Source of the DNA: Fibrobacter sp.
GTDB lineage: Bacteria > Fibrobacterota > Fibrobacteria > Fibrobacterales > Fibrobacteraceae
Reading direction: 5' to 3'
Assembly (NCBI GenBank): GCA_024398935.1
Contig: JAKSIH010000033.1
Coordinates: forward strand, 1 to 33,573
Length of the DNA stretch: 33,573 bases
Shown here: positions 9,231-18,160 of the stretch, piece by piece
Numbering within the stretch: the stretch's first letter is position 1
How the letters are laid out: each line of letters begins with the position of its first letter
Made by a program: the position numbers and the translations under genes
Notes under the pieces: model-generated
The model's database searches: none
Told to the model about the DNA's origin: nothing
Seen by the model: the letters and a program-made list of their open reading frames with translations, nothing else

Positions 9231-10396
9231 ACGCCACTCCTTGTAAATTCAAAATTTCTAAAGACACTGGAGTCCAGGGAAGACTCGCTGGTATAGGGTT
9301 CGTTAATCTTACGTCCTGCATTGGACCTAGAAATATTCAGCATTATTCCAATCGCAGCAGAGCAGTAAATCAGGTTCGTTCCGCCAAAGCTGATGAACGG
9401 TAAAGGCTGGCCTGTAGTCGGAACAAGCCCCACACAGACACCGACATGAATTACAAAGTTGAAGAAAATGGACATTGTCAGGGCGAAGGCCAGGTATCTG
9501 CCAAAACGGGTAGACGAATTCTGAGCGATCTTAAAACCCTGCATAAAAAGAATCGCAAAGAGAGCAAGAACAGTTATTGTCCCGGCAAAACCGATTTCTT
9601 CACCAATCACGGAATAAACCACATCCTTGTGCGCTTCCGGCAAATATCCCAGCTTCTGAATTCCCTGACCATAGCCTGTACCGAACCAACCTCCATTGCC
9701 GAGGGCCTGCAGGGCATGTTCCCCCTGGAAGGAAGATGCAGTCATTTCGCCTTCTTCCGCAAAGAACGCCATAATTCGAGCTCGGGAATGAGGGGAAACA
9801 AGCATGGCCAACAGTCCTACCGGGGCAACGCAGCCGATTGCAATGCCCAAATACTTCATGTTAACGCCAGCAACGATCATCACAAAGCACACAACGCCAG
9901 AAATCAGGAGAATCATGGAAAAGTTCGGCTGCAATCCCAGGAGTATTATGGAAATGACAAACGGAATCCCCGGCTGTATCAAGGAATATTTCAGAGTCTT
10001 GATATTATCACCTGCTTCGGAAAGTTTGATACAAACCACAATAATCAAGCCAAGCTTCAATATTTCCGAGGGCTGAATTCCCAAAAACCAGCGGTGTGCA
10101 CCCTGAACTTTTTCAGTAAAGAGAGACCCAAAGGTCATGGCAAGTCCAACATAGAACGTAATACGTCCAAAAATTTTCCAGAGACCGTAGTCAATCTTGG
10201 AAACAATCAAAATACCGAAAAGGCAGGGAACCACCTTCTTCAAGTGGGCTATGAGATAATGTTCCGGTTCAAAATCATACTTTGTATACTGCGCAACGGA
10301 AGCGGTGTACACCATCGCTACGCCAATACAAATCAGCAGTAACACCACTGCCAGAAGCAGCTTGTTCATGCCGGTATGTTGAACAGTATTTTCCAT
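9227..10396 (-). CDS. ftsW: SEDS peptidoglycan polymerase FtsW
   Basis: A lipid II polymerase that works with FtsI in septal wall synthesis, in the inner membrane. The 389-residue product has about ten hydrophobic helices. The conserved SEDS segments are HRWFLGIQPSEILKL (about 101-115), GNGGWFGTGYGQG (233-245) and LPEAHKDVVYSVIGEE (252-267), where Asp258 is at the catalytic position. LVPTTGQPLPFISFGGTN follows near the end. The usual 'P-D-L-G-T' segment reads QPNFSM here. It is placed directly after murF (16-bp gap) where mraY and murD usually lie, and it overlaps murG by 4 bases. The pairing with ftsI in the same operon supports FtsW rather than RodA. Confidence 0.95.
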   Translation of the reverse strand: MENTVQHTGMNKLLLAVVLLLICIGVAMVYTASVAQYTKYDFEPEHYLIAHLKKVVPCLFGILIVSKIDYGLWKIFGRITFYVGLAMTFGSLFTEKVQGAHRWFLGIQPSEILKLGLIIVVCIKLSEAGDNIKTLKYSLIQPGIPFVISIILLGLQPNFSMILLISGVVCFVMIVAGVNMKYLGIAIGCVAPVGLLAMLVSPHSRARIMAFFAEEGEMTASSFQGEHALQALGNGGWFGTGYGQGIQKLGYLPEAHKDVVYSVIGEEIGFAGTITVLALFAILFMQGFKIAQNSSTRFGRYLAFALTMSIFFNFVIHVGVCVGLVPTTGQPLPFISFGGTNLIYCSAAIGIMLNISRSNAGRKINEPYTSESSLDSSVFRNFEFTRSGV

Positions 10397-10412
10397 CAGT
10401 CCCTATATCCAG

Positions 10413-11795
10413 TTAAGCCTTTACCCTTGTCAATTTCAACAAGGCGTCAACTACCTGCTCCATATGCATTCCGCGAGAACCCTTCACCAGAAGGACATCA
10501 CCTTCGGAAACCACTTCCGTCAAATCCGCAATAAGATCCTGCACCGTTTCAAAATGGTATGCAGACTTCATGCCCTTGGACTTGGCACCCTTCACATAAA
10601 GCTTTGCCTTTTCGCCTACGGTAAACAGCATGTCAAAATTCATTTCGGGAACCATGGCCCCCATTTCCTGGTGGAGGGCGTCGGTCTTATCACCCAGTTC
10701 CAGCATATCGCCAAGAATTGCAATGCGGCGGCTAACCTTCATATTGCCAATGGTCTGAAGAGCCATCTTAGTGGAAGACGGATTTGCATTATAGCAGTCG
10801 GAGACAATCTTAAAACCATTTGCAACCTTCAGTTCCATACGCATGTTGGTGGAATGGAAGTTTGCAAGCGCCTTGGCAATATCGGACTTGGAAATCTTGA
10901 AAGCCTCGCCAATGGCAATGGCAGCAAGAGCGTTATAGACATTGTGCATGCCCGGAACGGAAAGTTCGAACTTTGTACGGCCAATGTAGAAGCTAGCGCA
11001 GTTGTTTTCGTTGTAGGACAACTTTTCCGGCTTATAGATACCGCGCTTGAGACCGAAGGTAACCACCTTGTAGCTGGTATTGGTACGGAGCTTGCAAAGG
11101 CGTTCATCATCAGCATTCACAATCAGAAGTCCGCCCTTCTTGAGGCCTGCGGTAATGGTACGCTTCTCGGCAAAAACGCCGTCATAATCCTTCAGTTTTT
11201 CCAAATGGCTAGCACCGATGTTGGTAATCACGGCTACATCCGGTTCAGTTGCCAGGGACAGGGGGCGAATTTCATCGGGACCGCTGGTACCCATTTCAAC
11301 TACAGCTGCTTCGTGAGAATGCTTCAGCTGGAACAAGGTCATGGGAACACCAATGTGGTTGTTGAAGTTACCCGCGGTAGCATGAGTATTGTACTTCATG
11401 GAAAGAACTGCCTTGGTCATTTCCTTCGTTGTAGTCTTGCCGTTAGAACCGGTAATAGCCACCTTCTTCACCTTGAAGTTCTTCTGATAGCCCTTAGCCA
11501 GCTTCAGCAAGGCCTTGGTGGTATCATCCACGGGAGCATACATCTTAAAATTTTCAATACCTACGGCATCCTGGTTCACAACACTCATCAGAGCTCCATT
11601 CTTTTCCATCTCGGTCACAAACTTATGGGCGTCAAAACGTTCACCCTTAATCGGCCAGAAAACAACACCCTTGGCAGGTTCCCTGGAATCCATGCAGAGA
11701 TTCACCTTGCGATTCTGGGTACGACCATTTACACCCACAGCCTGGGTTTCCAGAATTTCAAGCAATTCCTTAATTTTCAAATCCAGCTTAAACAT
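10413..11795 (-). CDS. murF: UDP-MurNAc-tripeptide--D-Ala-D-Ala ligase
   Basis: Adds D-Ala-D-Ala to the UDP-MurNAc-tripeptide. The 460-residue sequence has DSREP (36-40) in the N-terminal domain, the P-loop TGSNGKTTTKE (115-125), AGNFNNHIGVP (about 140), VEMGTSGPDEI (the MurF form 'E-M-G' with G-E-I-like tail), NIGASHLE, DCYNANPSS (about 337-345) and a C-terminal LVKGSRGMHME. The start overlaps the murE stop by 8 bases (ATGTTTAA), which implies coupling, and there is no strong separate RBS. It is followed by ftsW rather than by mraY. Confidence 0.97.
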   Translation of the reverse strand: MFKLDLKIKELLEILETQAVGVNGRTQNRKVNLCMDSREPAKGVVFWPIKGERFDAHKFVTEMEKNGALMSVVNQDAVGIENFKMYAPVDDTTKALLKLAKGYQKNFKVKKVAITGSNGKTTTKEMTKAVLSMKYNTHATAGNFNNHIGVPMTLFQLKHSHEAAVVEMGTSGPDEIRPLSLATEPDVAVITNIGASHLEKLKDYDGVFAEKRTITAGLKKGGLLIVNADDERLCKLRTNTSYKVVTFGLKRGIYKPEKLSYNENNCASFYIGRTKFELSVPGMHNVYNALAAIAIGEAFKISKSDIAKALANFHSTNMRMELKVANGFKIVSDCYNANPSSTKMALQTIGNMKVSRRIAILGDMLELGDKTDALHQEMGAMVPEMNFDMLFTVGEKAKLYVKGAKSKGMKSAYHFETVQDLIADLTEVVSEGDVLLVKGSRGMHMEQVVDALLKLTRVKA

Positions 11796-13215
11796 TTTCC
11801 ATTGCCTTCACCACTTCCTCGTGGTCATCAAAATGATGCTTCGTCTTGCCAATAATCTGATAATCCTCGTGACCCTTGCCGGCAACCACCAGCCAGTCAC
11901 CATCCTTCAATTCTGCACAGGCGCGCCTGATGGCTTCATCGCGAAGCTCCACCACTTCAAACTTGTCCGTCTTCATGCCTGCACGAACATCCTTGATAAT
12001 CTCGGCAGGATCTTCGGTGCGGGGATTATCGGAAGTGAGCCAAGCCTTATCGGAAAGTCGCTCTGCAATTTCACCCATGATGGGACGTTTGGTCTTGTCA
12101 CGATCTCCACCACAGCCGAAAATGCAGGAAAGCTTGCCGCGGCAAAGAGAACGAGCAGTATTCAGCACACGCTCCAGAGCATCCGGAGTATGAGCGTAGT
12201 CCACAACTACGTGAATTCCATTTTTGTTCCAGACCTTTTCAAAACGGCCCGGTACGCGAACCTCTGCAAGAGCCTTGTCCATGGATTCCTTGGAAAGGCC
12301 AATGGCGTTTGCCCAGGAAAGGACCAACATCACGTTGTCCACATTAAAGTCACCGCAAAGAGCCGTTTCAAAATGAGCAGAGGCACCAAAGCCCGCCAGG
12401 TCAAACTTCAGACCATCTTCCGTATTTTCAACAGTTCCCGCAGGCTTTACATCAGCCTTTGCAGAACCCAGACGGGAAACTCCAACAGCCTTTACACCGC
12501 AAGCCTTCAATTCAGAACAGAGCTTTTCACCATGCGCATCGTCCACATTAATAACGGCAACGCCATCGCTTGCCAGGTACTTCGTGAACAAAAGCTTCTT
12601 CGCCTCGAAGTAGGCTTCCATGGTCTTGTGGTAATCCAGGTGATCCTGGGTCAGGTTGCTGAACAGACCGCTACGGTAATGGATGCCGGCAACACGACCC
12701 TGATGAAGGGCGTGAGAAGAAGTTTCCATCACCAGGTCAGTGCAACCCACTTCCACAGCCTTTGCGGCAAAGGCAAAAAGATCCAGCTGGCCCGGGGTAG
12801 TCAAGTTGGCAGGAACGGAAACATCCCCCACCTTGTTCTTGATGGTTCCCAAAAGGGCAACCTTGCGACCTGCAGCAGTGAGCATGGCATCCATAAGGAA
12901 TGCGCTCGTGGTCTTGCCGTTCGTACCGGTAACTGCATGGCAGGTAAGCTTCGCAAAAGGATCCTTGTAGAATATCTTAGCGGCTTCCAGACGGGCGGCC
13001 TTTACATCAGCGACCTGAATCCACTTGGAAGCAAGTCCTGCAGGAGCCGTAGATTCACTTACCACGGCAACTGCCCCGGCCGCAACAGCATCACGGGCAA
13101 AGACATCATAATTCGGAGCCGGCATGGAGAAGAACAGGTCGCGCGGCTTTACACGGCGGGAATCGTCGCTAAGGCCACAAACATTCAAGTTTTTCATCAA
13201 TGTTTCAGAAAGCAT
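11788..13215 (-). CDS. murE: UDP-MurNAc-L-Ala-D-Glu--meso-DAP ligase
   Basis: Adds the third stem-peptide residue. In 475 residues it shows DDSRRVKPRDLFF (17-29), the P-loop GTNGKTT (97-103), ANLTTPGQ (136-143), ETSSHAL (164-170), VDYAHTPDALE (338-348) and GCGGDRDKTKRP. The specificity motif reads DNPRTEDP (396-403); the DNPR form is the one of meso-diaminopimelate-adding MurE, so this organism's wall should be DAP-type. The N-terminus is short, with about 15 residues before DDSR. It begins at TAATG, shared with the ftsI stop, with AAGGAG upstream. The unusually long plus-strand open frame here is antisense and a shadow. Confidence 0.97.
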   Translation of the reverse strand: MLSETLMKNLNVCGLSDDSRRVKPRDLFFSMPAPNYDVFARDAVAAGAVAVVSESTAPAGLASKWIQVADVKAARLEAAKIFYKDPFAKLTCHAVTGTNGKTTSAFLMDAMLTAAGRKVALLGTIKNKVGDVSVPANLTTPGQLDLFAFAAKAVEVGCTDLVMETSSHALHQGRVAGIHYRSGLFSNLTQDHLDYHKTMEAYFEAKKLLFTKYLASDGVAVINVDDAHGEKLCSELKACGVKAVGVSRLGSAKADVKPAGTVENTEDGLKFDLAGFGASAHFETALCGDFNVDNVMLVLSWANAIGLSKESMDKALAEVRVPGRFEKVWNKNGIHVVVDYAHTPDALERVLNTARSLCRGKLSCIFGCGGDRDKTKRPIMGEIAERLSDKAWLTSDNPRTEDPAEIIKDVRAGMKTDKFEVVELRDEAIRRACAELKDGDWLVVAGKGHEDYQIIGKTKHHFDDHEEVVKAMENV

Positions 13216-15125
13216 TATCCTCTCTCCTTAAGCGTCAGTTTGCATACTTGCCCTTTGCGTAACACTTCATCGGCTTTCGGGAATTGGGCAACTACGCGAC
13301 CCTTGCCGGAATACTCAACCTTCATACGGACATTTCCTGCGACTTCCAGCGCATCCTTCAGGGAAAGGCCTTTCAGATCCGGCATCTTGTTCGCTTCCAC
13401 AGGGCCAATAACCAGAGTCGTTCCCAGAGAATCGAAAACATCCCGGCGCATAGAAATCACTCGACTATTTTCAGCTTCCTTGCCCACGAAATTGACCTTG
13501 CAATTTTTGCTCTTCGCCAGCTGTCTGGCATCGGCAAGCATCATTCCCACATAATCGTCGTCACAGGAAGACTTCTTTTCCACGACAGCCATGCGATGAG
13601 ATACAGGGGAAAGCTCCGGATGGTAGTAAATGCCCTCCATAATGCGACGGAAAATGGGACCGGCAGTGTTACCGCCATGCTTCTGGGCCGTATGCGGTTC
13701 ATCCACCAGGACAAGGCCCACATAACGTGTATCTTCGACAGGAGCAAGTCCAATAAAGGACGCAATCTGGAGTTCCCTGTCATATGCGTGGATTTCCTTA
13801 TTGTACTTTTCTGCAGTACCGGTCTTGCCGCCAAAAATCATATCGGGAATCTTGTTGCTACGAACCTGTTTTGCAGTGCCATGTTCTCCATTCACTACAC
13901 GGCTAAGCATATGGCGAATGCTTGCCGCCGTCTTTTCGGAAACCACACGACGAACGGTATCAGGTTTGGACTTTTCCACCAGATTGCCCTGAGAATCACG
14001 CCATTCCTTCACGATCTGGGGTTGCATCAGAAGGCCCCCGTTTGCAATTGCAGAATAAGCCATTGCAATCTGGATCGGAGTAGCCAGCACGGCGTGACCG
14101 AACCCCATCGTCTTTAGGGTTCGTTCATCTCGAGTCAGTTCATAGGGCTGATAAAGTTTTCCCTTTCCTTCACCATTGAAGATTTCCGTAGTCTTGATGC
14201 CAAAGCCGAAATGATTAGCCATGGAGTAAAGCTTCTGGGCACCAACCTCATCAGCGATCTTTGCAAAAACGATATTGGAGGACTCTTCCATGGCCTGAGG
14301 CATATTCATGTCCCCATGGAAATGAGAATCGCAGATTTCCTTGGACTTATCGCTAAATTTCCAGCAACGGCTCGTCTTTTCAAAGGGGAAAACTCGATTG
14401 GTATCGACCATGCCACTTTCCAGAGCCGTAGCCGCAGTTACAATCTTAAAGGTAGAGCCCGGCTCATAAGTCAGGGACACGATATCATTCTTAGACATGC
14501 GTCCCACCACCTGCGCCTTGGAATTTGGGTCAAAAGTGGGATAGCTTGCCATAGCGAGAATTTCACCGGTATGCGGATCAACCACGACAGCGCTAGCACT
14601 AAGAGCCTGGAACTCTTCCACACCGTCCTTCAAGGCATTTTCCACAATTTCCTGCATGTTCTTATCGATGGTCAAGACCAGGTTCTTACCCGGTTTTGCA
14701 GCGGCAACATCCTCTGAACGGCCAAATACTTCCCGCTGTTTGGAATCCGTCACACTGACGCGGAACCCTTCGTTTCCACGAAGACGGTCATCAAAGACCT
14801 GTTCCACACCCATGCTGCCAACACCATTGTAGCCCACCTTCCCCACAATCTGGGAGGCAAGCTTACCCTGCAGGAAAATGCGGGTAAAATCTTTCGCATT
14901 CCTGGATTCCCGAAGATTGTCCGCAAACACAACTCCATTACGGTCCATGATCTGTCCACGTTCCGCATAGATATTCTTAGTACGCGTTGCAATGTTCTTG
15001 GTCTCCTGCTGGTATACTTCACGGTTCAGGACCTGAATCGTAAAGGTCTGGAACGCAAGAACTCCAACAACGCCAAGAACGAACATCTTGAAAATGGAAA
15101 GTGCGCTAGCATTCAGAATTTTCAC
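13215..15125 (-). CDS. ftsI: Septal peptidoglycan transpeptidase FtsI (class B PBP with PASTA domain)
   Basis: A cross-linking enzyme of septal wall synthesis. The chosen start is GTG at 15125: a perfect AGGAGG lies five bases upstream and it overlaps the ftsL stop as GTGA. The longer frame to 15182 lies inside ftsL and has no RBS. The 636-residue protein has one membrane helix (about 10-30), the PBP dimer segment (AERGQIMDRNG at 54-64) and the active-site Ser motif STFK (224-227). SSN follows at 282-284 and KTGT at 434-437. The C-terminal part (about 580-634, MPDLKGLSLKDALEVA... VVAQFPKADEVL) is a single PASTA domain, as in SpoVD-like and many Bacteroidota PBPs. Confidence 0.96.
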   Translation of the reverse strand: MKILNASALSIFKMFVLGVVGVLAFQTFTIQVLNREVYQQETKNIATRTKNIYAERGQIMDRNGVVFADNLRESRNAKDFTRIFLQGKLASQIVGKVGYNGVGSMGVEQVFDDRLRGNEGFRVSVTDSKQREVFGRSEDVAAAKPGKNLVLTIDKNMQEIVENALKDGVEEFQALSASAVVVDPHTGEILAMASYPTFDPNSKAQVVGRMSKNDIVSLTYEPGSTFKIVTAATALESGMVDTNRVFPFEKTSRCWKFSDKSKEICDSHFHGDMNMPQAMEESSNIVFAKIADEVGAQKLYSMANHFGFGIKTTEIFNGEGKGKLYQPYELTRDERTLKTMGFGHAVLATPIQIAMAYSAIANGGLLMQPQIVKEWRDSQGNLVEKSKPDTVRRVVSEKTAASIRHMLSRVVNGEHGTAKQVRSNKIPDMIFGGKTGTAEKYNKEIHAYDRELQIASFIGLAPVEDTRYVGLVLVDEPHTAQKHGGNTAGPIFRRIMEGIYYHPELSPVSHRMAVVEKKSSCDDDYVGMMLADARQLAKSKNCKVNFVGKEAENSRVISMRRDVFDSLGTTLVIGPVEANKMPDLKGLSLKDALEVAGNVRMKVEYSGKGRVVAQFPKADEVLRKGQVCKLTLKERG

Positions 15126-15436
15126 TTGGCACCTCCTGATACACGAACCTTGGTAGGAACGTCGTAAAGTCCAAGTTTCCATTCTGCAGAAACTTTCAGC
15201 AAATATTCCAGGGAAGAATACTTATTGATTTCATATTTCTGAGTTAGGATGTCCTTTTCCAGCAGGTCGATCTGCTTTGTCAATTCGTAGGACTGCTGGT
15301 ACAGGGAATTCATGCGATTCTGCATATACAGAGGCAGAATCAGCCAAAGACCGGCTACAAAGACAGCACCCAGGAACAGCCGCACAACGATGCGGTTGGC
15401 GTTAAAAGAAGGCTTTGTGTTTTCTACTTCACTCAT
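15122..15436 (-). CDS. ftsL: FtsL-like divisome protein
   Basis: A 104-residue bitopic protein: a short cytoplasmic N-terminus, one membrane helix (about 18-38, VVRLFLGAVFVAGLWLILPLY) and then a heptad-like coiled coil (about 40-75). Sequence conservation in FtsL is low, so the call rests on size, topology and position between rsmH and ftsI, the standard dcw place. It is expected to pair with FtsB/DivIC and FtsQ to activate FtsW-FtsI. The ATG overlaps the rsmH stop (ATGA). The end overlaps the ftsI start by 4 bases and supplies the ftsI RBS. Confidence 0.88.
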   Translation of the reverse strand: MSEVENTKPSFNANRIVVRLFLGAVFVAGLWLILPLYMQNRMNSLYQQSYELTKQIDLLEKDILTQKYEINKYSSLEYLLKVSAEWKLGLYDVPTKVRVSGGAK

Positions 15437-16485
15437 ACCTTTTCGTACACCCTGAGTTTTGCAGAGCGGGCCCTGCTGTTCTTTGCAATTTCTTCATTGG
15501 AAGGAAGAATCGGCTTGCGGTTCACCTTCTTCAGACGCTGGTGATTACCACCGCACATACATACCGGCAGATGCTCGGGGCAAATGCATGCCTTCTCAAA
15601 TTCAGCGCAAGTTTCCTTGACGCAACGGTCTTCCACGGAGTGATAGCTCATGACTACCAGACGACCGCCAACCTTCAGGCAATCCACTGCAGCGCGGATG
15701 CTGTCCTCGATCTGGCGCAACTCGCCATTCACTTCCATGCGCACGGCCTGGAATACGCGAGCAAGCAGGCTATTGGCATCGCGGCGCTTATCCGGGAACA
15801 CAGCTTCCACAACGGCCTTAATATCGCTGGGCAGGATGTCACGACCCTCGCGGCCCGTTTCTGCAGCAACTTCAATAATACGGGTTGCAAGCTTAAAGGC
15901 GCGATCCATATCCGCATTCTTGCGGAGTGCTTCTGCCAAATCGTCGGCGGAAACCGTACGGAGCCATTCCTGTGCGGAAACTTCTTCACGACGGTCCATA
16001 CGGAGGTCCAGCGGATTGTTACCTACAAAGGTAAAGCCACGGCTGGAATCGTCCACCTGGTGGCTGCTGATGCCCAAATCGTAAAGGACACCGTCCAAAA
16101 CATTTTCGGAAATTTCTTCACCCAGCTTTCCAAAGGGAACCGGATGGACAACAAACTTGGGAGCTACACCAGCCAAGCGCTTGGTCGCAAACTTCACCGC
16201 ATCGTCATCGCGGTCAAAGGCATGCAGGACGCCTGCTGCAGAAAGGCGGGTTGCAATGGCGTAAGAATGACCGCCACCGCCCAAGGTGCAATCGGTAAAG
16301 GTTCCGTCGGCAAGGATTTCGCCGGACTTATTCAGTTCGGAACCCGCTTCAAGGCGCAAGCCCTGGAGACATTCCTTCAGCATCACGGGATCGTGATAGA
16401 ACACGCCGCCTTCAACGCCAGCGACGGCAGCCTCGGAAATTTCATTTGTATGTAGAGACTTTAACTGAGAATCACTTTTGATCAC
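15433..16485 (-). CDS. rsmH: 16S rRNA (cytosine-1402-N4)-methyltransferase RsmH (MraW)
   Basis: Methylates N4 of C1402 in 16S rRNA using SAM. The best start is GTG at 16485, five bases after GGAGG, giving 350 residues; the longer frame reaches back inside mraZ without a signal. Motifs: FYHDPVMLKECLQGL near the N-terminus, the SAM loop DGTFTDCTLGGGGHS, AFDRDDDAV, GVLYDLGISSHQVDDSSRGFTF and PLDLRMD. Toward the end come RRDANSLLARVFQAVRMEVNGEL and GGRLVVMSYHSVEDRCVK. The C-terminus has a Cys-containing loop (CICPEHLPVCMCGG), then SRARSAKLRV. The start overlaps mraZ by 14 bases, the deepest overlap in the operon. Confidence 0.96.
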   Translation of the reverse strand: MIKSDSQLKSLHTNEISEAAVAGVEGGVFYHDPVMLKECLQGLRLEAGSELNKSGEILADGTFTDCTLGGGGHSYAIATRLSAAGVLHAFDRDDDAVKFATKRLAGVAPKFVVHPVPFGKLGEEISENVLDGVLYDLGISSHQVDDSSRGFTFVGNNPLDLRMDRREEVSAQEWLRTVSADDLAEALRKNADMDRAFKLATRIIEVAAETGREGRDILPSDIKAVVEAVFPDKRRDANSLLARVFQAVRMEVNGELRQIEDSIRAAVDCLKVGGRLVVMSYHSVEDRCVKETCAEFEKACICPEHLPVCMCGGNHQRLKKVNRKPILPSNEEIAKNSRARSAKLRVYEKV

Positions 16486-16954
16486 TTGATCCTCCCGCAA
16501 AATCTGCCATACAGAGTCTTTCGAATTCGGCCAGATCCTCTTCAGTATCCATAGAGAACTGGGCTTCGTACTTTTCTGTATTCCATAATTCCAGCGACTT
16601 ACCACCAACAGAGTCTACGAACATCACGCTATTCGTAAGACCTGCAAAGAGGAGTTTTTCCTTAGGAAGTAAAATGCGATTTTGGCCATCAAGCTCTACA
16701 GTCGTAGCTCTCAAGCGCAAACGGAATTTTTGGGCAGCATTGCGGTCAGACCAACGGTCAACCTCAGCCTTGAACTTGTCATATTCGCTTCTTACAAACA
16801 AACGAAGTCTATCCTTCATCCAAGTTGTAAGCACGAATTCAGAACCATCCTCAGGGGTCATTTGACGACGGAATTCCCGAGGGAAGGCACACCTTCCCTT
16901 TCCGTCGATAGCCGACTTGGCCTGACCTATGAAATAGTTCTCAGAGTTCATCAT
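16472..16954 (-). CDS. mraZ: Transcriptional regulator MraZ, first gene of the dcw operon
   Basis: A DNA-binding protein of the SpoVT/AbrB fold that represses its own dcw operon. The 160-residue product has the two tandem MraZ half-domains, each with the D-x-K/Q-x-R motif: DGKGRCAFP (about 17-25) and DGQNRILLP (about 89-97). The start is ATGATG at 16954/16951; the nearby RBS is weak (TGGAAT). Upstream is a promoter holding two MraZ-box repeats (17003-17033), so autoregulation is directly suggested by the sequence. The next gene, rsmH, begins inside its 3' end. Confidence 0.95.
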   Translation of the reverse strand: MMNSENYFIGQAKSAIDGKGRCAFPREFRRQMTPEDGSEFVLTTWMKDRLRLFVRSEYDKFKAEVDRWSDRNAAQKFRLRLRATTVELDGQNRILLPKEKLLFAGLTNSVMFVDSVGGKSLELWNTEKYEAQFSMDTEEDLAEFERLCMADFAGGSSDQK

Positions 16955-17002
16955 TTATTCCATTACACTTTACACAACACATGGAATTTAAAACACACAA
17001 GC

Positions 17003-17033
17003 CAAATATACCCACTTTCATCCACTTTGGCAA
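17003..17033 (-). promoter_or_regulatory. mraZ/dcw promoter with MraZ-box repeats filling the spacer
   Basis: On the minus strand TTG (17033-17031) is followed by exactly 20 bases and then TATATTTG (17010-17003), the TTG-N20-TAnnTTTG form of FCB-group promoters. The same bases read as TTGCCA-N17-TATATT for a sigma70 form. The 20-base spacer is two 10-bp direct repeats, CCAAAGTGGA and TGAAAGTGGG, each with AAAGTGG. This agrees with the TGGG-type (10-bp period) and AAAGTG-type MraZ boxes known from other bacteria. Bound MraZ would occlude RNA polymerase. The expected transcript leader is about 40 bases. Confidence 0.75.
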
Positions 17034-17330
17034 GTTTTTATAAGATTTTATAACACCATTTCCCCACAACCGCCCACCGAGGTCCGACCTCCGCCATTGT
17101 TTTTCCCGTTTCAGTTTTCAGAAAAATCCCCCAAAACAAGCTTTTTCAGCCATACTACTGCACACAAGAACACTTAGCAAGTGCTATTTTTTCATCCGAA
17201 AAATCCCCACAATCACCCACCCACGATTCCGGCTTCCACCCCATTTCATCAGCCGGCACCCCTCTTTCTGGGGAAGGTTTATCTTCTATTTCTATATTTT
17301 GAGCGTATTTTACTTTACCAAGGAAACTAG
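17034..17330. other. Intergenic region between divergent mraZ and the 17331 gene
   Basis: A C-rich stretch on the plus strand with no convincing gene. It has a perfect hyphenated palindrome GAGGTC-C-GACCTC (17079-17091) and a small stem CACTT-AGC-AAGTG (17171-17183) followed by CTATTTTTTC. Near the plus-strand gene TATATTTT (about 17296-17303) could be a -10, but no good -35 is at the right distance. An RBS AAGGA stands 7 bases before the ATG at 17331. Confidence 0.4.
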
Positions 17331-18143
17331 ATGTTCAAGAGAAAGCCCTATTTCGTCTTTTTTGCGATCTTTCTTTTCATGAGTTCCTGGAGCCACGCGA
17401 ACAACCATTTTGTGGCAGTCCTGGAAACTGTTTCCAATTTTGATGAAGACAACGAAATAGGACATTCCGAACGACTCTATATCACCGACAAGCTTCGCGA
17501 AAACGCAATTCGAATCCTCAACAACAAGGATTTCATTGTCATGACCCGCGAAAACATCAACGTGATGATGAATCCAGACATTCCACCTGAAGCCTGCGAA
17601 GGGGAATGCATCGTTTCCACAGGCAGAAACATCGGAGCAAATTTCGTCACCCAGGCCCGAATCGGGCGCTTCGGAAACAAATACACCATGACGGTAGAGA
17701 TGTACGAGACCAGCAACGCCTCTCTCATATCCAGTTTTACCGCAATCTGTCAAAATTCCGAGGAACTCTTGGACGCCATCGATGAAAAGGCCGAGGGACT
17801 ATACGACCCGATCCTTACCGCAACGGGAATCAAGCTTGACGAGCCACCCGACTACAGCGACGAGCCGGAAACAATACCAAGCGAAATCAATACCGATTCC
17901 AACAGGTCGAGCATTCACTGGATACCCATCGCCATTTCCGGAGCGGCAATCATTGGCGGCACAGTTCTTGCAATCGTAAAGAACGGCGAGGCAAAGGACC
18001 TTTCCGAAAAGGACGATCCTAAAAGCGAAAAGGAATACAAGAAGAGACTTGACGACATCGATTCCGCACAGAACATGAGAGCGATAGGCATCGGACTTGC
18101 CATAGTCGGAGGAATCGGTTTAACCATTTCGATCGCATTCTAA
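17331..18143 (+). CDS. Secreted CsgG/FlgO-like protein with two C-terminal membrane helices
   Basis: A 270-residue protein with a signal peptide (about 1-23, ending SWSHA). Residues about 26-140 look like the alpha/beta domain found in CsgG-, FlgO- and TolB-N-like proteins. In order these are a 'V-A-V-L-E' strand, LYITDKLRENAIRILNNKDFIVMTRENINVMM, a small Cys pair region PPEACEGECIVSTGRNIGANFVTQARIGRF (C89, C93), and strands YTMTVEMYETSNASLISS. After an acidic, Pro-rich stretch come two hydrophobic segments (about 195-215 and 250-270). These make it likely to be membrane-anchored in the envelope, facing the periplasm. The family call is tentative, the substrate unknown. It starts a plus-strand group with the next two genes (17-bp gap). 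Confidence 0.75.
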   Translation: MFKRKPYFVFFAIFLFMSSWSHANNHFVAVLETVSNFDEDNEIGHSERLYITDKLRENAIRILNNKDFIVMTRENINVMMNPDIPPEACEGECIVSTGRNIGANFVTQARIGRFGNKYTMTVEMYETSNASLISSFTAICQNSEELLDAIDEKAEGLYDPILTATGIKLDEPPDYSDEPETIPSEINTDSNRSSIHWIPIAISGAAIIGGTVLAIVKNGEAKDLSEKDDPKSEKEYKKRLDDIDSAQNMRAIGIGLAIVGGIGLTISIAF

Positions 18144-18160
18144 TAATTACTGCTCCTGCA

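Noticed and set aside
11515..13554. 679-residue plus-strand open frame opposite murE/murF/ftsI
   Set aside because: It spans three well-supported genes on the other strand, has low-complexity composition, no RBS and no family motifs; long antisense frames are a by-product of codon bias here.
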